Part shown: positions 53,291-64,000 of the stretch, one piece after another | Layout: each line of letters starts with the position of its first letter | Numbering within the stretch: the stretch's first letter is position 1 | Origin: Diaporthe sp. PMI_573 | Taxonomy: Eukaryota; Ascomycota; Sordariomycetes; Diaporthales; Diaporthaceae | Reading direction: 5' to 3' | Assembly (NCBI GenBank): GCA_021399435.1 | Contig: JAJTUP010000061.1 | Coordinates: 186,001-250,000 of the forward strand | DNA: 64,000 bases | Made by a program: the position numbers and the translations under genes | The notes under the pieces: generated by a model | Database searches by the model: none | What the model saw: only the letters and a program-made list of their open reading frames with translations | What the model was told of the DNA's origin: nothing

Positions 53291-54776
53291 CAGCGCACCA
53301 CGTTTGGTCTTCTTGATTTCCTTCCCCTGTTCTACGCATGAGACCGGAGCTGGGATATGTCGTTCCTGGCTGGTCATGAACGGCACAATGCTCGTTTCTT
53401 GTAACCCCAAACAACTAACCCATTTGTTGAACACGTCCTCATGTACGTCACGGCTGAACTTTACCAAGGCTACAACGCAAATATGGTCTTGCCAGCACAT
53501 GCTCGAATTAACTACGAGATTCTCGGGGTGGCCGAGCGTGACGTCTTGTCCCCTGCCAGCTCTACCGGCGAGTATAAAAATTTTGCCATCCAAGGCTGCC
53601 GCTTCCCAGTCTTTGTTTTTTGCCTGCTGCAATGCATCTCTTGCTTTGCCACAGACGCAGGACATGTTGAAGATACTTTGTGAAAATAGTTAGTTTAAGC
53701 GAAGCTAGCTTATCAGTGTTATTACTGACATCGGATTGGAATTTAGATCTCTTCTAACATGACAGCGTATTAATCGTCTTAGTAAAATTATTGATAAATA
53801 TGGAGTTGTTGACGCACAGAGCAGCTAAAGAGAGGTAGTAGAAACTAGTTTGCTATTCAAGGCCTATGATGTAAGGGCAACTTGATGCGTTATATATCAA
53901 TCGCCGGGAACTGGGGGTGTGGGGGTGGGGCAGTGCAGAACTTCAATCCTCCTTACAGACTCGTATTTCCCATTTGTACAGTTAAGAGCATAAGTACCTT
54001 CCGCTTTTGAACACTTGTCGGGTTTCCGATTAACGCCAGTCTTTATGCCCGAGTACGGTAGTTTATTAGGAACAGTCCAGTATTTCTAGTCTTCTTACCG
54101 GTACACATGATGCGAGATTGACGCGAAAAACTGGGACGCGATCTGCACCAAAAACAGACCCTTCCACCAAAAGTTTAATATTTAAAACCGGCCTGCAGCC
54201 ACACCAACCCCTCTAAACTAATAAAATCAATTGAAAATAAGCAATTAGAAGCAGTTGACACCAATACGTGCCAGCTTGTATTGATCTTTTCGCCCTGGGT
54301 GGGTGCTGGGGTTGGCTAAAGTTGGTAGACTTGCTAAAAATCCGCCACTATCTGATAAAAACCACTAAGTTATGTGATGAACCACGTTAAGCAAAAATAC
54401 AACACAGATTCAATGCTCGATCTCTTCATTTTGAACTAGGCCCTGTTTTTTAAACACACAAGTACTAAATTGCACGAGCAAGGAATCGCCGAACCCCAGG
54501 GGTAGGTTACGCCTTGCTGGGAAAAGGGCTACAGGCTGTAGCCCCTACCTTTCATATCTGGGGCCAGGGTCCCCCGGGATGGCCGGGACACATAGAGGTC
54601 ATTACGTTGTGATGACATGGGCGTCGTAGAATATGCTATCGTGTAAATAGTAAAAGTGGCCGTCATATAGTCGTGCGAACGTCGTTGTCATGTAGGCGCC
54701 TGTTGACGCTTTCTTGTGCGCAAGTACATTGTAACTACTTGATATCAAAGAGATTAAGCTGGCTAACCGTTGAAAT
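53291..54776. other. intergenic, no confident gene
   Basis: ORFs on both strands at 53288-53693 are comparable in quality, so neither is called. 54523-54543 holds a hairpin GGGCTACAGGCTGTAGCCC. Otherwise nothing recognised. Confidence 0.35.
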
Positions 54777-55833
54777 ATGGATGAAGCGGGTATAATGGAG
54801 GGCCAAGGGCAGAATGGTCTAGTCCTAGGAAGTGCTACGACACGTACAGCGTTTAGAAAAGACTCTGGGATTAGAGTATGGACTTCTTTTCTAGAGTGTA
54901 TCTCAGCAACTGGCCAGTCGCTATGTCCATTGGTTATCATTAAGGGGAAAACGGTCCAACAGCAGTGGTTTCCAACAACTTTGGGTCTATACAAAGGCTG
55001 GAAGTTTACAGCAACAGCAAATGCATGGACTAAGCACTACTACGATAAACTCACGAGCTTGGCCTATGCCGCTGCTGTGGTGTTTAATCCAAGCCTCAAG
55101 ATGACTGGGTTGCAAGGTATTTTTGATGCTGAGCCTCAACGGCAAGGGTCTAGATGGCGAGACCACTATACTACCAGGTTGAGGGAACGATGGGAGGAGG
55201 ACTATAAAAATAAGTGAGTTATACATATATTAATAGTCTTTGCTTAACTAATGCTCTAGTAGACCGCGACCTGACTTTAACCCCCAGACTGAGGTCGAAC
55301 AACAACCAGTCCTCGACATGCTTCAACGCCGCAAACGCTTCTTCGCGAACGACGCCGACGACGAGGTTCCTAATTCACAAGATACACGGCTAGCAAACAA
55401 GAGGAGAAGGGGCAACAAAGGCAAGGACCCTGAGCCCATACAACGAGAGGATATACAACAAGACGAGCTAGATACATACCTTGTTGAGCCAGTAGTCAAC
55501 TCAAAGGCGTACCTAAACGACCCAATCGCGTGGTGGCGGGATATTGGCGCAAAACGATTCCCCAAGCTGTCTTATATGGCAGTTGACTTCCTCACGATAC
55601 CTTCAGCAGCAGCAGAAACTGAGCGTCAGTTTAGTAGCGTCGGGCAGATGGTGTCAGCACGGAGGTCTTGTCTTCAGCGGCACGTTATTGGCGCCAGCCA
55701 GTGTATTAGGTCTTGGAGCAAAGCAGGCGTCTACAAGGCTGAATTGCCACTTGAATTGCTAGATCGGGCATCTAGCACGGCGTTACAAAGTGATATTGCA
55801 CGGGAATTAACTAGATGGGCACAACGTAGCTAA
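54777..55833 (+). CDS. chimeric ORF: pogo DDE domain fused in frame to hAT C-terminus
   Basis: Exon 1 (54777-55213) starts MDEAGIMEGQGQNGLVLG, the first Asp block of a pogo DDE_1 domain, and continues IRVWTSFLECISATGQSLCP, KTVQQQWFP. At 55033 it switches without loss of frame into hAT sequence (HYYDKLTSLAYAAAVVFNPS) identical to copy 1. The hAT intron (55214-55259) and final exon (55260-55833) are kept, including the dimerisation domain. The predicted product is 336 aa. Neither half is a full transposase: pogo D2 and D3 and the hAT core are absent. Whether it is transcribed is unknown; upstream of 54777 no promoter can be recognised and the true pogo start is lost. Confidence 0.75.
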
Positions 55834-56046
55834 TATAACTGGGAATAGCCTCAAATACGCACCCCATCCGATTTAGCAGATCTGATATCCGATTCCGAAT
55901 CGGATTGGTCTATATCGGATCGGATCCGATCCGATTTGCCTATATCCGATTCGGAATCGGATGGGCTTCAGTCTATTCGATCGATTTCAAATCGATATCG
56001 GAATCGGATGGGATTTGGCCATCCGATCGACCGATGGCCTGCTCTG
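55033..56046 (+). mobile_element. hAT element copy 2, 5'-truncated (3' 1014 bp)
   Basis: Colinear with 7787-8800 at a constant offset of 47246. I noticed only a handful of substitutions (for example in the intron and at the third position of one Val codon) plus a reversed hairpin spacer. Left end joined to pogo sequence; right end (CTGCTCTG) joined to a Ulp1-like coding fragment. Confidence 0.92.
55887..55962. repeat. hAT 3' hairpin, spacer in flipped orientation
   Basis: Arms 55887-55905 and 55944-55962 are identical to those of copy 1 (8641-8659, 8698-8716), but the 38-bp spacer 55906-55943 is the reverse complement of 8660-8697 with one mismatch. Confidence 0.9.
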
Positions 56047-56507
56047 ATCCAGTCCACATAGCCTGAGCAGGGACCTCGCTTCGTTGGTTCGTCTGACTCC
56101 AGCAGTCTCATCCGAAGGTTGTTGATCGTATGAAGAGCTCCTCTGTTCGGCTCTGACTGAGGAGCGCATTGTACGGGAGTGATGTCCGGGACCGGCTGTG
56201 CACAGCCAGCTCGTTCGAGGAAGGCATTAATGATGAGACCCATCTCATTTCGGCAGATATCCGACATCGACATGTAACCGGACTGATGTGAGTCAAGTAA
56301 GTAGCGCTCGCGGTGCTTCTGGTCATACCAGGCGAGACAGTAGTGGTCTCTCTGTTTGTCTTGAACGAGAAACACGATAAGCCTCTTTAAGGAAAGGTGA
56401 GCAGGTATGGTATCGAGGGTAGTGTGGCTGGTCTGCTCCCGACGGGATCTAATGGGTGCTTGCACCACATGGACGACATCTTGGTGGTATTGAGCAAAGT
56501 GGCTCAT
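56047..56507 (-). pseudogene. Ulp1/C48-like cysteine protease fragment, catalytic Cys missing
   Basis: The minus frame reads LIVFLVQDKQRDHYCLAWYD (His of the triad), QKHRERYLLDSHQSG (Asp), then PVQCAPQSEPNRGALHTINN. In C48 peptidases of this type the last motif is Q-S-x-P-N-S/D-C-G; here Asn is followed by Arg-Gly, so the nucleophile is gone. The ORF runs into the hAT 3' terminus at 56046, which truncates it. Ulp1-like proteins remove SUMO-type modifiers and also occur in fungal transposons; which applies here is open. Confidence 0.55.
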
Positions 56508-57576
56508 TCCAGCTAAGATGTGGACAGGACGTGGTTGCCAATCTTTGAGCAGATAGCCTTCTAATTCGTAGATGAATTAAGCCTTCAAATCCACTAGGAA
56601 AACGTGATTTTGTAGTGTAAATAGCGTAGTAGTATAATTCGTAGACCCAATTGTAGCCCGTAGCCTCCCGCAGTATGTGACCGAAGTCTCTCTAAATGTG
56701 AAACATTCCTATGTAAAATATGTCTAGAATTCGTAAACTACCCGATTCGGCAATTCCCGCATGAGAAAATTCTGGGACTTTTTTGCCACCTTAGGCCGAT
56801 AATCCCCGCCACACTTGTCAGGCCTTCGAGGGGTTTCTGCCGGCTCTAAATACTGTGCTCGCCAGCACTCTTAGGTAATACGCCTTTTTATTCTGCCGCA
56901 TTTATGAAGTACACAATCCACGAAGACCTGGGTGTAGCCGGCCATTGACTATATGCAACAGGCGACGGGCGATAGGCTGTGGTTATCTGTATTCTGGCAG
57001 GAACGGATAATGAGGATTTGCTGGCACGTGCATGAGGGCATTCCCGACGCGTCCTCACGAGGATCTCCTTCAGCGATGGGAAACGGCGCGCTTTGGTGTC
57101 TCCCTTTTACGTGGGTACCGAGACGTCAGGACCAGTGACTCATCGGGAGGCACGGATGCTTGACCGGGGAGGTGGGTTTCTATTTGTGAACCAGTGGGAG
57201 GGATGAACCAAGGGGAGAGTTCGCCGAAGGCACGGAAGGATGGAGAGTGGAGAGACACTCGACATTGCCAAAGCTAATAGGAGGTCACGATCGAGGTTGC
57301 AAGGATCTTGTGGTGTTGAGTGCTTGCATTAACTGGCAGCAGGAAAAAAAAAAAGGCTTCCCCCAGGCTTGGGACGACTCACAGAGCTCGTCACTCACTG
57401 GTGATCGCCAGATCAGGTACATAGTAAGGGAATGCCCGAGACTTCCCCCAAAGGAAAGAATAGAATAACATATTTCACATATGGAACTCCACTACGCCAC
57501 TCATGTCTCATGTGGGCTCTCATGTCCCATGTGCAGTCTCCATCAGCCGCTTTTCCCTCCGCCTTCTTCACATCTC
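56508..57576. other. intergenic
   Basis: No supported gene. A-rich tract at 57343-57353. Minor ORFs lack domains. Confidence 0.4.
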
Positions 57577-60500
57577 TCAGCCTTCGATCTTTTCTCCGCC
57601 GCGCCGCGCGCGCTTCGAAGTCCTCACAGGCGCAGTGTTGTTTGCGTCCTTGCCCTTCTTGCGTTTTGGTCGTGAGGGTGGCTGGGCCTTGTTAGGACCT
57701 TGGGCAGTGGCCCTGTCGATCCTGACCAGGTCGAGCGCCATGAGCGTGTCGTACTTGTCGCCGAGTGCTTGTTTCAGGGCGTCCTTTGGCAGCTCTTGGA
57801 GCTTCTCTTGTGCCGCTTCGCCATCCAACACCCAGTTGCGGTGGCGTTTTTCCCACCCTTTCAACGTCTTCGTATAGCGGACTTCACCCTCGCGATCCCC
57901 GTTCCTCTCTAGATAGCCGAAGTGCCATTTAACGTGTCTTTGGTCGTCAGCAGTCAGGGCTATCGTTTTTTCCTTCGCTTCGGGGTCCTTTAGGAAGGCG
58001 TTCAGCTCTGGACACGCCTTACACCCAGAATAGCACCCGTACACTTCCGCCGGCCGAGCCCAGTCTTTTGGCTTTGACGGCTCTTTGCCCACGGTCTTGG
58101 TAATGTAGGCTTCCACGAGCGACTTGAAGCAGGTCTGCACCTCCAGGGAACCTGTATCCAACGATGGAAGCAGTTCTTTCATCAGCGGCGATAGAACTCC
58201 CAGCACTGTATTATTCTCGGCATTGGGAGCCTGGGCTGAAAGCTGCCGCAACAGATTGGAAGCTAAGCCCTTGTTGTGCGCCAATGCTTGGTTGTAGAAA
58301 TCTCGAATGAGTACGTTGGTGTTGCTGTAGTATAGACGCTTCACGTATGCGTAGTAGAGTTCGAAGTCGAACGTCGAGATTGCGAATTCTGAAATGATAC
58401 GAAATAGGTCGCGAAGAAATTCCTTCCGGACATTTTTCGGATCCGATAGTTCGAGGAGGAGCTCGACATTCAGTGCATTCACGAACTCCTTGACTTCTTT
58501 GAACATGTCAACAAAGTCCGTGACTGCTTTGTCTATCTTCTTTCTACGAGCGGTTAGTTGTGGAAATTCGATTTGTCGTTGGGAACTCGAATGACTTGGT
58601 CGGAAGAGGATGCCAAAACACAGATACAGAGGGACTCGGATTCTCTTACCGCTGTTCTGGTGTGTATTGGATGATCAGGTCCAAAACAATTCCTTTGATT
58701 GTGGCAGCGTCTTTCTCTCCCATGGAAGTGTCGCACATATCAAGCGTCTTGATCAGTTTGTCGCTGTACCACTGCTTCCCGTACTCCGCCTTTGCTGGGT
58801 CTTTTTGGCTAAGGTGGCTTCCACAAAACCCGTTGTAGAAATGGGTTAGACCCTTGTAGACACCGCAGAACGTGCCGCATTTTGTCAAGGATTTGAAGAT
58901 ACTAGAGAGGGCGTGCATGTTAGCGGCATATCCAATAAGGAGTTCAGTGATGTTGTGGCGGGTCTTACTCGTCTATCTCAATCGGGGGATCCTGGAGATC
59001 AATCAGTCCACCGAGTGCAGACCAAGAGCCATAATCCCAGGCCTTGAGAGTCTTCTCCCGCGCTTCCTCGAAGAGGGGCCAATCGCCGAGAAACGCAGCG
59101 GTGACTGCAGCATAACCGAGGTACACATCGTTCGCCACTTCGTCGGCAAACCCTTGATCCAAGATTATGCGGCAAAGGCGAACAAGTATCTTTTGCAGCG
59201 TCGTCTTGGTGTTGTCGTTGATGCCCGCCCGTAAATGCCTCATAACTCTGTCTACGTCTTGAGGAGAACTCGGGTCAAAGAGGGGGGCGTGCAGGGAGTC
59301 TGCCCGGACAATAACAAGCACCTGACATTAAACAACCATTGTCAGCATCGTCATGCTCGTGATGTTACGTTGCTTCGACATCAGAACGCTTACCATATCC
59401 GAGTAGGTTTCCTCTATATCTTCATGCTGATTTCCCATATATTCTCCACCGGCGCGAAAGTCCGGGTCTCTTTTATAGTTTATGGAGTCCAAAAGCGAGG
59501 TTCTATCTATGTCCACCTCTAGTGGAGATAGCTCGAAGCCCTCGAGGCTGCAGACGTGGTGCAGATATGTCCGGCGTGTCAAGTTGGATCTACCGTCCTC
59601 GTCGTTTGGCCAACACCTGTACTTATCGAGCTGGGCAAGAAACAGGTAGAATTTTCCGTGCCGGTCACAGCTGTCGGCAAGGCAGCGAGCGTGCTGGTAA
59701 TCGAGGCCTTTCAGGCTAGAAAGACACAAGTTTCTCGGTGTGTACTGATGATCGAGAGGATAGACAAGAAAGTCTGGCGGATATTGCAGCGTTTCCCACG
59801 GTGACAGGGCTTCTACCAGACTTTGGATCTGAGAATCTAGCACCGAGGCTGATAGGCGAGAGCTCTCGTAATCGATGATGAGGTTATACGTAAGGACCCA
59901 CCGGTATCCTGTCTGAACTGGCTTGATCTTTGTACCAGTGAGTACTAAGTCGTCTTAAAGCCAAGAAGATAACTTACCTCGTGGGTGACGTCTGCATACC
60001 AAGCAAGGTAGTAGGAACCATACGCTGACGTCTCAGCGGTAGATAGTTCCATTGAATCTTTCCCATGCTGCAAGCATACCGCACCGCCTGTATGTTCTGA
60101 AGGAAGGCAGATAACTAGGGTTCCAAACATGCCCGGATTCTTCTCAGTACTATCCTAGACTGTCAGCCCTCCGTTACGGTGCTATGTGCCGGGACGCATA
60201 TTGACCTACTCTTTGTGAGGCTTGAACATGGCTCCTGGTTCGTAGAGAAGGTGCTTGTATAGCTCGGCACGAACATTGTTCCCGTTAGGAGCAGGTGGTA
60301 CTCCAAGCTCATGAGCAACACGCTGGACAAGTTTGTTGACAAAACCGTCCCATTGTGGGTTCTGGAAGCTGATTCTCTCTGCGCTAATCTGCAGCGTCTT
60401 TCTCACCGTCTCGTCCACTAGTGTTCTTCTGCGCTTGCCAAAGGGTGCCTTGTCACTTTTGCTGGCGAGGTTTTGAGCTGCCTCTTCCGACAGCGGTAGG

Positions 60501-60688
60501 GCGATAGGCTCGCCGCCATCCACGCAAATGCCTGGGATTGGGCAGGAATCAAGAACATTGCCAGTTGCAAAGGATCCTGTCGTTTGAATTTCGTCGATGC
60601 GCTCGAGGAGAGTTTGTCGGAAGTTAGCTTCGTCTTCGCTTGGTTGTTCGTACTCGGAGAGTGAACTATCCTCCGAATCACTCCCCAT
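57577..60688 (-). CDS. 2OG-Fe(II) oxygenase superfamily protein, six exons, 918 aa
   Basis: Exons (minus): 60688-60210, 60149-59978, 59927-59394, 59321-58969, 58901-58650, 58543-57577. The five introns are 60, 50, 72, 67 and 106 bp with GTRAG donors, most with clear CTRAC branch points; the phases are consistent and no stop intervenes. The double-stranded beta-helix iron site is H158 and D160 (AMFKPHKD, formed across intron 1) and H216 (YADVTHE), with R226 in GYRWVLTYNLI as the probable 2-oxoglutarate ligand. The long C-terminal half is helical with a Cys patch (GCYSGCKACPELNAF) and a basic tail (SRPKRKKGKD, SKRARRGGEK). Substrate unknown. The family is large in Fusarium. Intact and probably functional. 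Confidence 0.85.
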
Positions 60689-61607
60689 TTTGGCACCCGA
60701 GTTTGAGTTGTAGTGTCGTCTGAGTGTCTGAGGATGTTTTTTCGACGGTAGGAAGGCTAGCTGAATGGATGGAAAAGAACAAAAGACCGATCGAGGGAGA
60801 AGCCAACTTCTAGGTGCGAGGAGTAAACAGCAGAGTATTTAAGTGCCCCTGTGGTTCGCATAGCCCACCGGTTTGCTCGAGGGAGCGCATTTGACCTGTG
60901 CCTAGTCCGAGACATGGTTTCCTGCGTAGCATTGAATACGATGTCAATCGCCGAGCTTCCATCCAGGCAGCCCTGCCAATGATCCCGGTCATCCTTCTGG
61001 ATGGCGGAGCTTCCCGTCTTTCTGGGGTAAACATCCCGGGCCAAGAACACCATCGACCAATCGTGTTTAGCTCCGCAGCCGTTGCCAGCCTCCTTCTTTT
61101 GTTGTTGCACACCACATCGCGTCGCGGTTGCCGTGGCATCGCGTCCGAGCTGATTCCATTGGTTCATAGCCGTCGAACGTGTCTTCGTTTTTTTGGTTCC
61201 GTGGGGCCTTTTCCATGTCCGCCGTACCATGCATTTCTAAAAGTACATTGAAAAATACAGCAGTATATTCTTAGCGCCTCCTGGGGAGTGGTTACTGGGT
61301 GGTTTTTATGCTTAAACGAAGAGACCCTTTTACTGTATTTTGGGTGCGAGTATTTGAACTCTAAAATCAGCTCCAAGGGGACACACCGTCATCAGTCCCG
61401 CAGTCAGACAGTATTACTTATAGAGGAAATTAGCTATATCTTGCTAACTTATATATAGCTTAATCTCGACTTAGTTCTATAAAGCTAGCTATATATTCTT
61501 GTTTAATCATGCATTATAAAAACTGGTTACTTAGGATATTTCGTTATCAGTGATAGCTTCCTTACCGTTAACCTTGCTTATGATGATGCTTTAGAGCTCA
61601 TCCCGCT
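60689..61607. other. intergenic, upstream region of the oxygenase gene
   Basis: No supported gene. The minus ORFs at 61230-60757 lack domains. 61400-61560 is AT-rich with TAGCTATAT words. Confidence 0.4.
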
Positions 61608-61818
61608 GGGGAATTGATCTCGCACGACGAGGTGTCCGTCGAGAAGCACGACGCGGCGACGTTTTCGACGACTCCAGACACAGCAGTTACTTGTTCACGC
61701 TCCTGGACTACGAAGACATCTGGGTAGACGCGGCCATATATGGCAATCTCAGCCGCTACATTAACCACGCTTCTGAGCACGACAAGGGAGGAAAAAAGCT
61801 GGTCAATATTCAAATTTC
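61608..61818 (+). pseudogene. SET-domain histone methyltransferase fragment
   Basis: One frame gives GELISHDEVSVEKHDA (SET strand with E-x-I-S), then a frameshift leads to VFDDSRHSSYLFTLLDYEDI, WVDAAIYGNLSRYINHASEH. The sequence D-A-x3-GN-x-(S/A)R-(F/Y)-INH is the core of SET domains that binds S-adenosylmethionine. The following Cys-rich post-SET part is missing. Broken and short, hence a relic. Confidence 0.7.
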
Positions 61819-62010
61819 TAGGGCGGCGTTCATGCGCTCAGTCTGTCCGTCAGTCTCAGGGTGGTAAGCGGTCGACAGGGTGGCGGAGATCTTCAGGCGG
61901 CGGATAAGGTGTTTCCAGAATTCAGACACAAATTGAGGGCCTCAGTCAGAGACAATTGTCGTGGGGAGGCCATATAATTTCCAAACGTGCTTGGTAAACA
62001 GCCTTATTTT
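61816..62010 (-). pseudogene. Ty3/gypsy integrase-core fragment
   Basis: The minus frame reads LFTKHVWKLYGLPTTIVSD, stop, [39 protein letters not shown]. This is the classic gypsy integrase segment with D (SD) and E (TE) catalytic residues. The stop replaces the usual Arg codon after SD, a single C-to-T change (CGA to TGA). Joined directly to the SET fragment. Confidence 0.82.
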
Positions 62011-63053
62011 AACTATAGAGGCTAGATGATTGACAAAGGACATAAAGATAAATATGTATGAAATTAAGGTACTGCGTATCTGGATCTGCCTGAACTCTAT
62101 GTCGTCCTTCTAGTTGACTACGAAGGACACAAACGTGAGCTCTTTTAAAAAGCCAGTAGAGTGCTTTGATAAATTTTCGAAGTACTGCATAGTACGCACA
62201 TGGGAAACTACCGAAACAAGTATCCATTCAAGTGGGTTTCTACCACCTCCTAGACGATGGTACTTCTCTCATCGTTACAGAGCTAAATGTACCTGATTCA
62301 TTAAACATAAATATGGGGGTCCTGTAGTATATACTCCTTGTACTGTAATGTGGGAAATGTAATATTTTTACTCATGCTCTATAGGCCACAGTAAACCGTA
62401 CTGTAAAGTAAGATCTGTTGAGGGGGCAAAGGACAGGAATACCATTGTCCTTGAAGATGTAGTGCGAAGAACCAAATGTAAGATATGTAAAGAAGGTGAG
62501 GGTATTTATTTTTGAAAAGCGTGAGAATGTAAAAACAACTGTGCCTCGAGACCCGAGTCATCAGGGACTTGTGCCATCGCTATAACGTCTAAGGACACCC
62601 GTTTTCTCTTTGGCCTAGGGGTGTTTTTGGTGCCGAATTGATTGATGAACACAAGAATGATATGATTTTGATGAGGCGTTGATGTCCTCAAGTCTGTCCT
62701 CATACTCCTCAAGTTTATCCTCACTTTCCTTAAGATCCTCAGCTCGCAGTTGCGTAATGACACGGGTCTCACGTATTTTTGATCCCATGTTGAGGGAAAC
62801 TATTCCAGGCACCGCTGTTGATGGTTGAGTTTGGGATCGGAGACGTTTTATCAGTGCCACCGTAAGAATTGCCGGCACGATGACCTCCGAATAGCCTCAA
62901 TGTCTGCAATGACCGCATTTGGGTCGATTTGGACCTTCTTCCTCGTTACCTTCCTGCTGGCCCCAACTTGTAGAATGAGCAGACTATTTTATTTTTTTTG
63001 AAAAATACTTCGCCGGTTCAGATATTTGATTTTTTTCGACGATTAAACAGTTC
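62011..63053. other. AT-rich intergenic
   Basis: Minus ORFs at 62878-62506 have a helical Glu/Leu stretch (EDLKESEDKLEEYEDRLED) but no family; not called as a gene. Confidence 0.4.
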
Positions 63054-63909
63054 TCAAGCACTATAGAACCAGTACTGGGCAGTATACGGTACGCTTAGCG
63101 CCTGACCAGGATCGTTCGCCCCGCTGACCGAGCACGCCTGTGCAACACCGCCGGCAGTAACGACGCGGTACACCAGGGCGACATCCCTGCTAAGGCCTCG
63201 CCCGTTGTCGCCAAGCTGTAGCCAATCGATCGCGCCAGTGCCTAGCACGCCTTTGTCCGCGTCTGCTGGCGCCTTAACATCGCCCGTCTTCTCCCCGCTA
63301 AAGAACAGGCCCACCGGGTCCGCGCTGCCGACCAGGTCGAATGTAGGCGCCGATTCTGCGTCAAAGTAGTGGAAACCCAGGAACTTGGCTCTGATGCCGC
63401 CGAGTCCGAGGTCCGAGGGCGAGGCGGGGAACGGGTTTGCGGCGTCGGCCTGGTAGTGGGATTCGGGGAGGGGGGAGCCGGGGCCTTGGGCTGCTGCGTC
63501 GATGAGGTTGAGTGGGATTGCTGTCTTCCACAGCACATTTGCGGAGAGATCGTTGAAATCTTCGGCTGATAGGCTGATGCTGCTTATGCCAGGGTACACG
63601 GGAGTAATGTCGTAAAGAACGGCAAGGGCTCCAATAGGAATGGCTGTTGCGTTTTCGGAGGCACATGTATAGTTTTGGATGCCGTGGCCGAGGGCAACAT
63701 AGGTGACCGTAAGGTTCATGCTGGGCGCAGGGAGGTCGATTGCTGCTACGAGTTAGTCTACAGTTTTCGTCTCGATAAGTGAGCGGCTTACACCCCGTAC
63801 TCGGCAGGGTTGGCGTGACACATGGGTCGTGTGTGTAGCCCTTCCCCAAATCTGCACCGGCTGCCACAACAAACAAGGACAGAATCGGCTTGATCTTTGA
63901 AAAGAGCAT
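63054..63909 (-). CDS. secreted DUF3455-family protein, two exons, 269 aa
   Basis: Exon 1 63909-63792 and exon 2 63745-63054, separated by a 46-bp intron (GTAAGC, branch CTAAC, tandem acceptor TAG|CAG, either in frame). Residues 1-19 (MLFSKIKPILSLFVVAAGA) form a signal peptide. The mature part follows the DUF3455 pattern: LTVTYVALGHGIQNYTC, IGALAVLYDITPVYPG, FLGFHYFDAESAPTFDL, then a C-terminal VYRVVTAGGVAQACSV and YTAQYWFYSA. Fungal members are small extracellular proteins, sometimes labelled malate dehydrogenase without basis; the biochemical role is unknown. Intact. Confidence 0.82.
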
Positions 63910-64000
63910 GTTGGGCGAGGCGCGTAAGGATGATACTAGAGCATTGGCCGAGATAATATTGTGTTGTTCGGCTGATGAGGTCGAGCAAGCTTCGTGAGTA

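Noticed and set aside
53288..53693. overlapping ORFs on both strands (125, 129 and 80 codons)
   Set aside because: Both strands look equally plausible and neither has a recognised domain, so no gene is called.

Overview
The window looks like filamentous ascomycete nuclear DNA, most probably the accessory (lineage-specific) genome of a Fusarium. Introns are short (42-106 bp) with GTRAGT donors and CTRAC branch points, hAT and pogo/Fot-type DNA transposons are abundant, and there are BTB, MADS-box, 2OG-oxygenase and DUF3455 genes of the kind expanded in that genus. Gene density is low and most coding matter is transposon-derived or broken. The genus is an inference from style, not from a search.

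Layout. 0-12.4 kb: decayed gene fragments, two members of a fungal zinc-finger family, and a three-exon hAT transposase (5809-8587) ending in a strikingly palindromic 3' terminus. 12.5-16.4 kb: a hAT element with terminal inverted repeats (12517-15589) beside a frameshifted hAT relic. 17.5-22.4 kb: three host-type genes, namely a BTB protein, a tiny cysteine-rich protein with an intron in its fourth codon, and an RNase H1-like protein. 22.4-31.4 kb: a copia relic, hAT fragments, an intact single-exon hAT with terminal inverted repeats (26862-29762), and two pogo fragments in opposite orientation. 33.7-39.6 kb: a MADS-box ORF, a zinc-knuckle remnant, a tyrosine-recombinase fragment in a GC-rich patch, an unidentified basic protein and an AAA-ATPase tail. 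39.7-42.1 kb: a second copy of the cysteine-rich gene, split by a complete pogo element with perfect 36-bp TIRs and a TA target duplication. 43.5-47.3 kb: two hypothetical proteins, and a hAT relic split by a piece of mitochondrial large-subunit rRNA gene (a NUMT). 49.7-56.5 kb: a cyclin-box ORF, a kinase-like fragment, a third zinc-finger relic, an in-frame pogo::hAT chimeric ORF, and a Ulp1-like fragment cut by the hAT end. 57.5-64 kb: an apparently intact six-exon 2OG-Fe(II) oxygenase gene, a SET-domain fragment fused to a gypsy integrase fragment, and an intact secreted DUF3455 gene.

The genes do not form an obvious pathway; the theme is transposon turnover. Several independent hAT and pogo lineages sit inside or against each other and against host genes, and the junctions (chimeric ORF, NUMT filler, flipped hairpin spacer, TA insertion in the cysteine-rich gene) record how the region was built. 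Genes that still look functional are the RNase H-like protein, BTB protein, cysteine-rich protein (copy 1), the 439-aa and 287-aa hypotheticals, the 2OG oxygenase and the DUF3455 protein. No rRNA operon, CRISPR array or convincing tRNA gene was seen.
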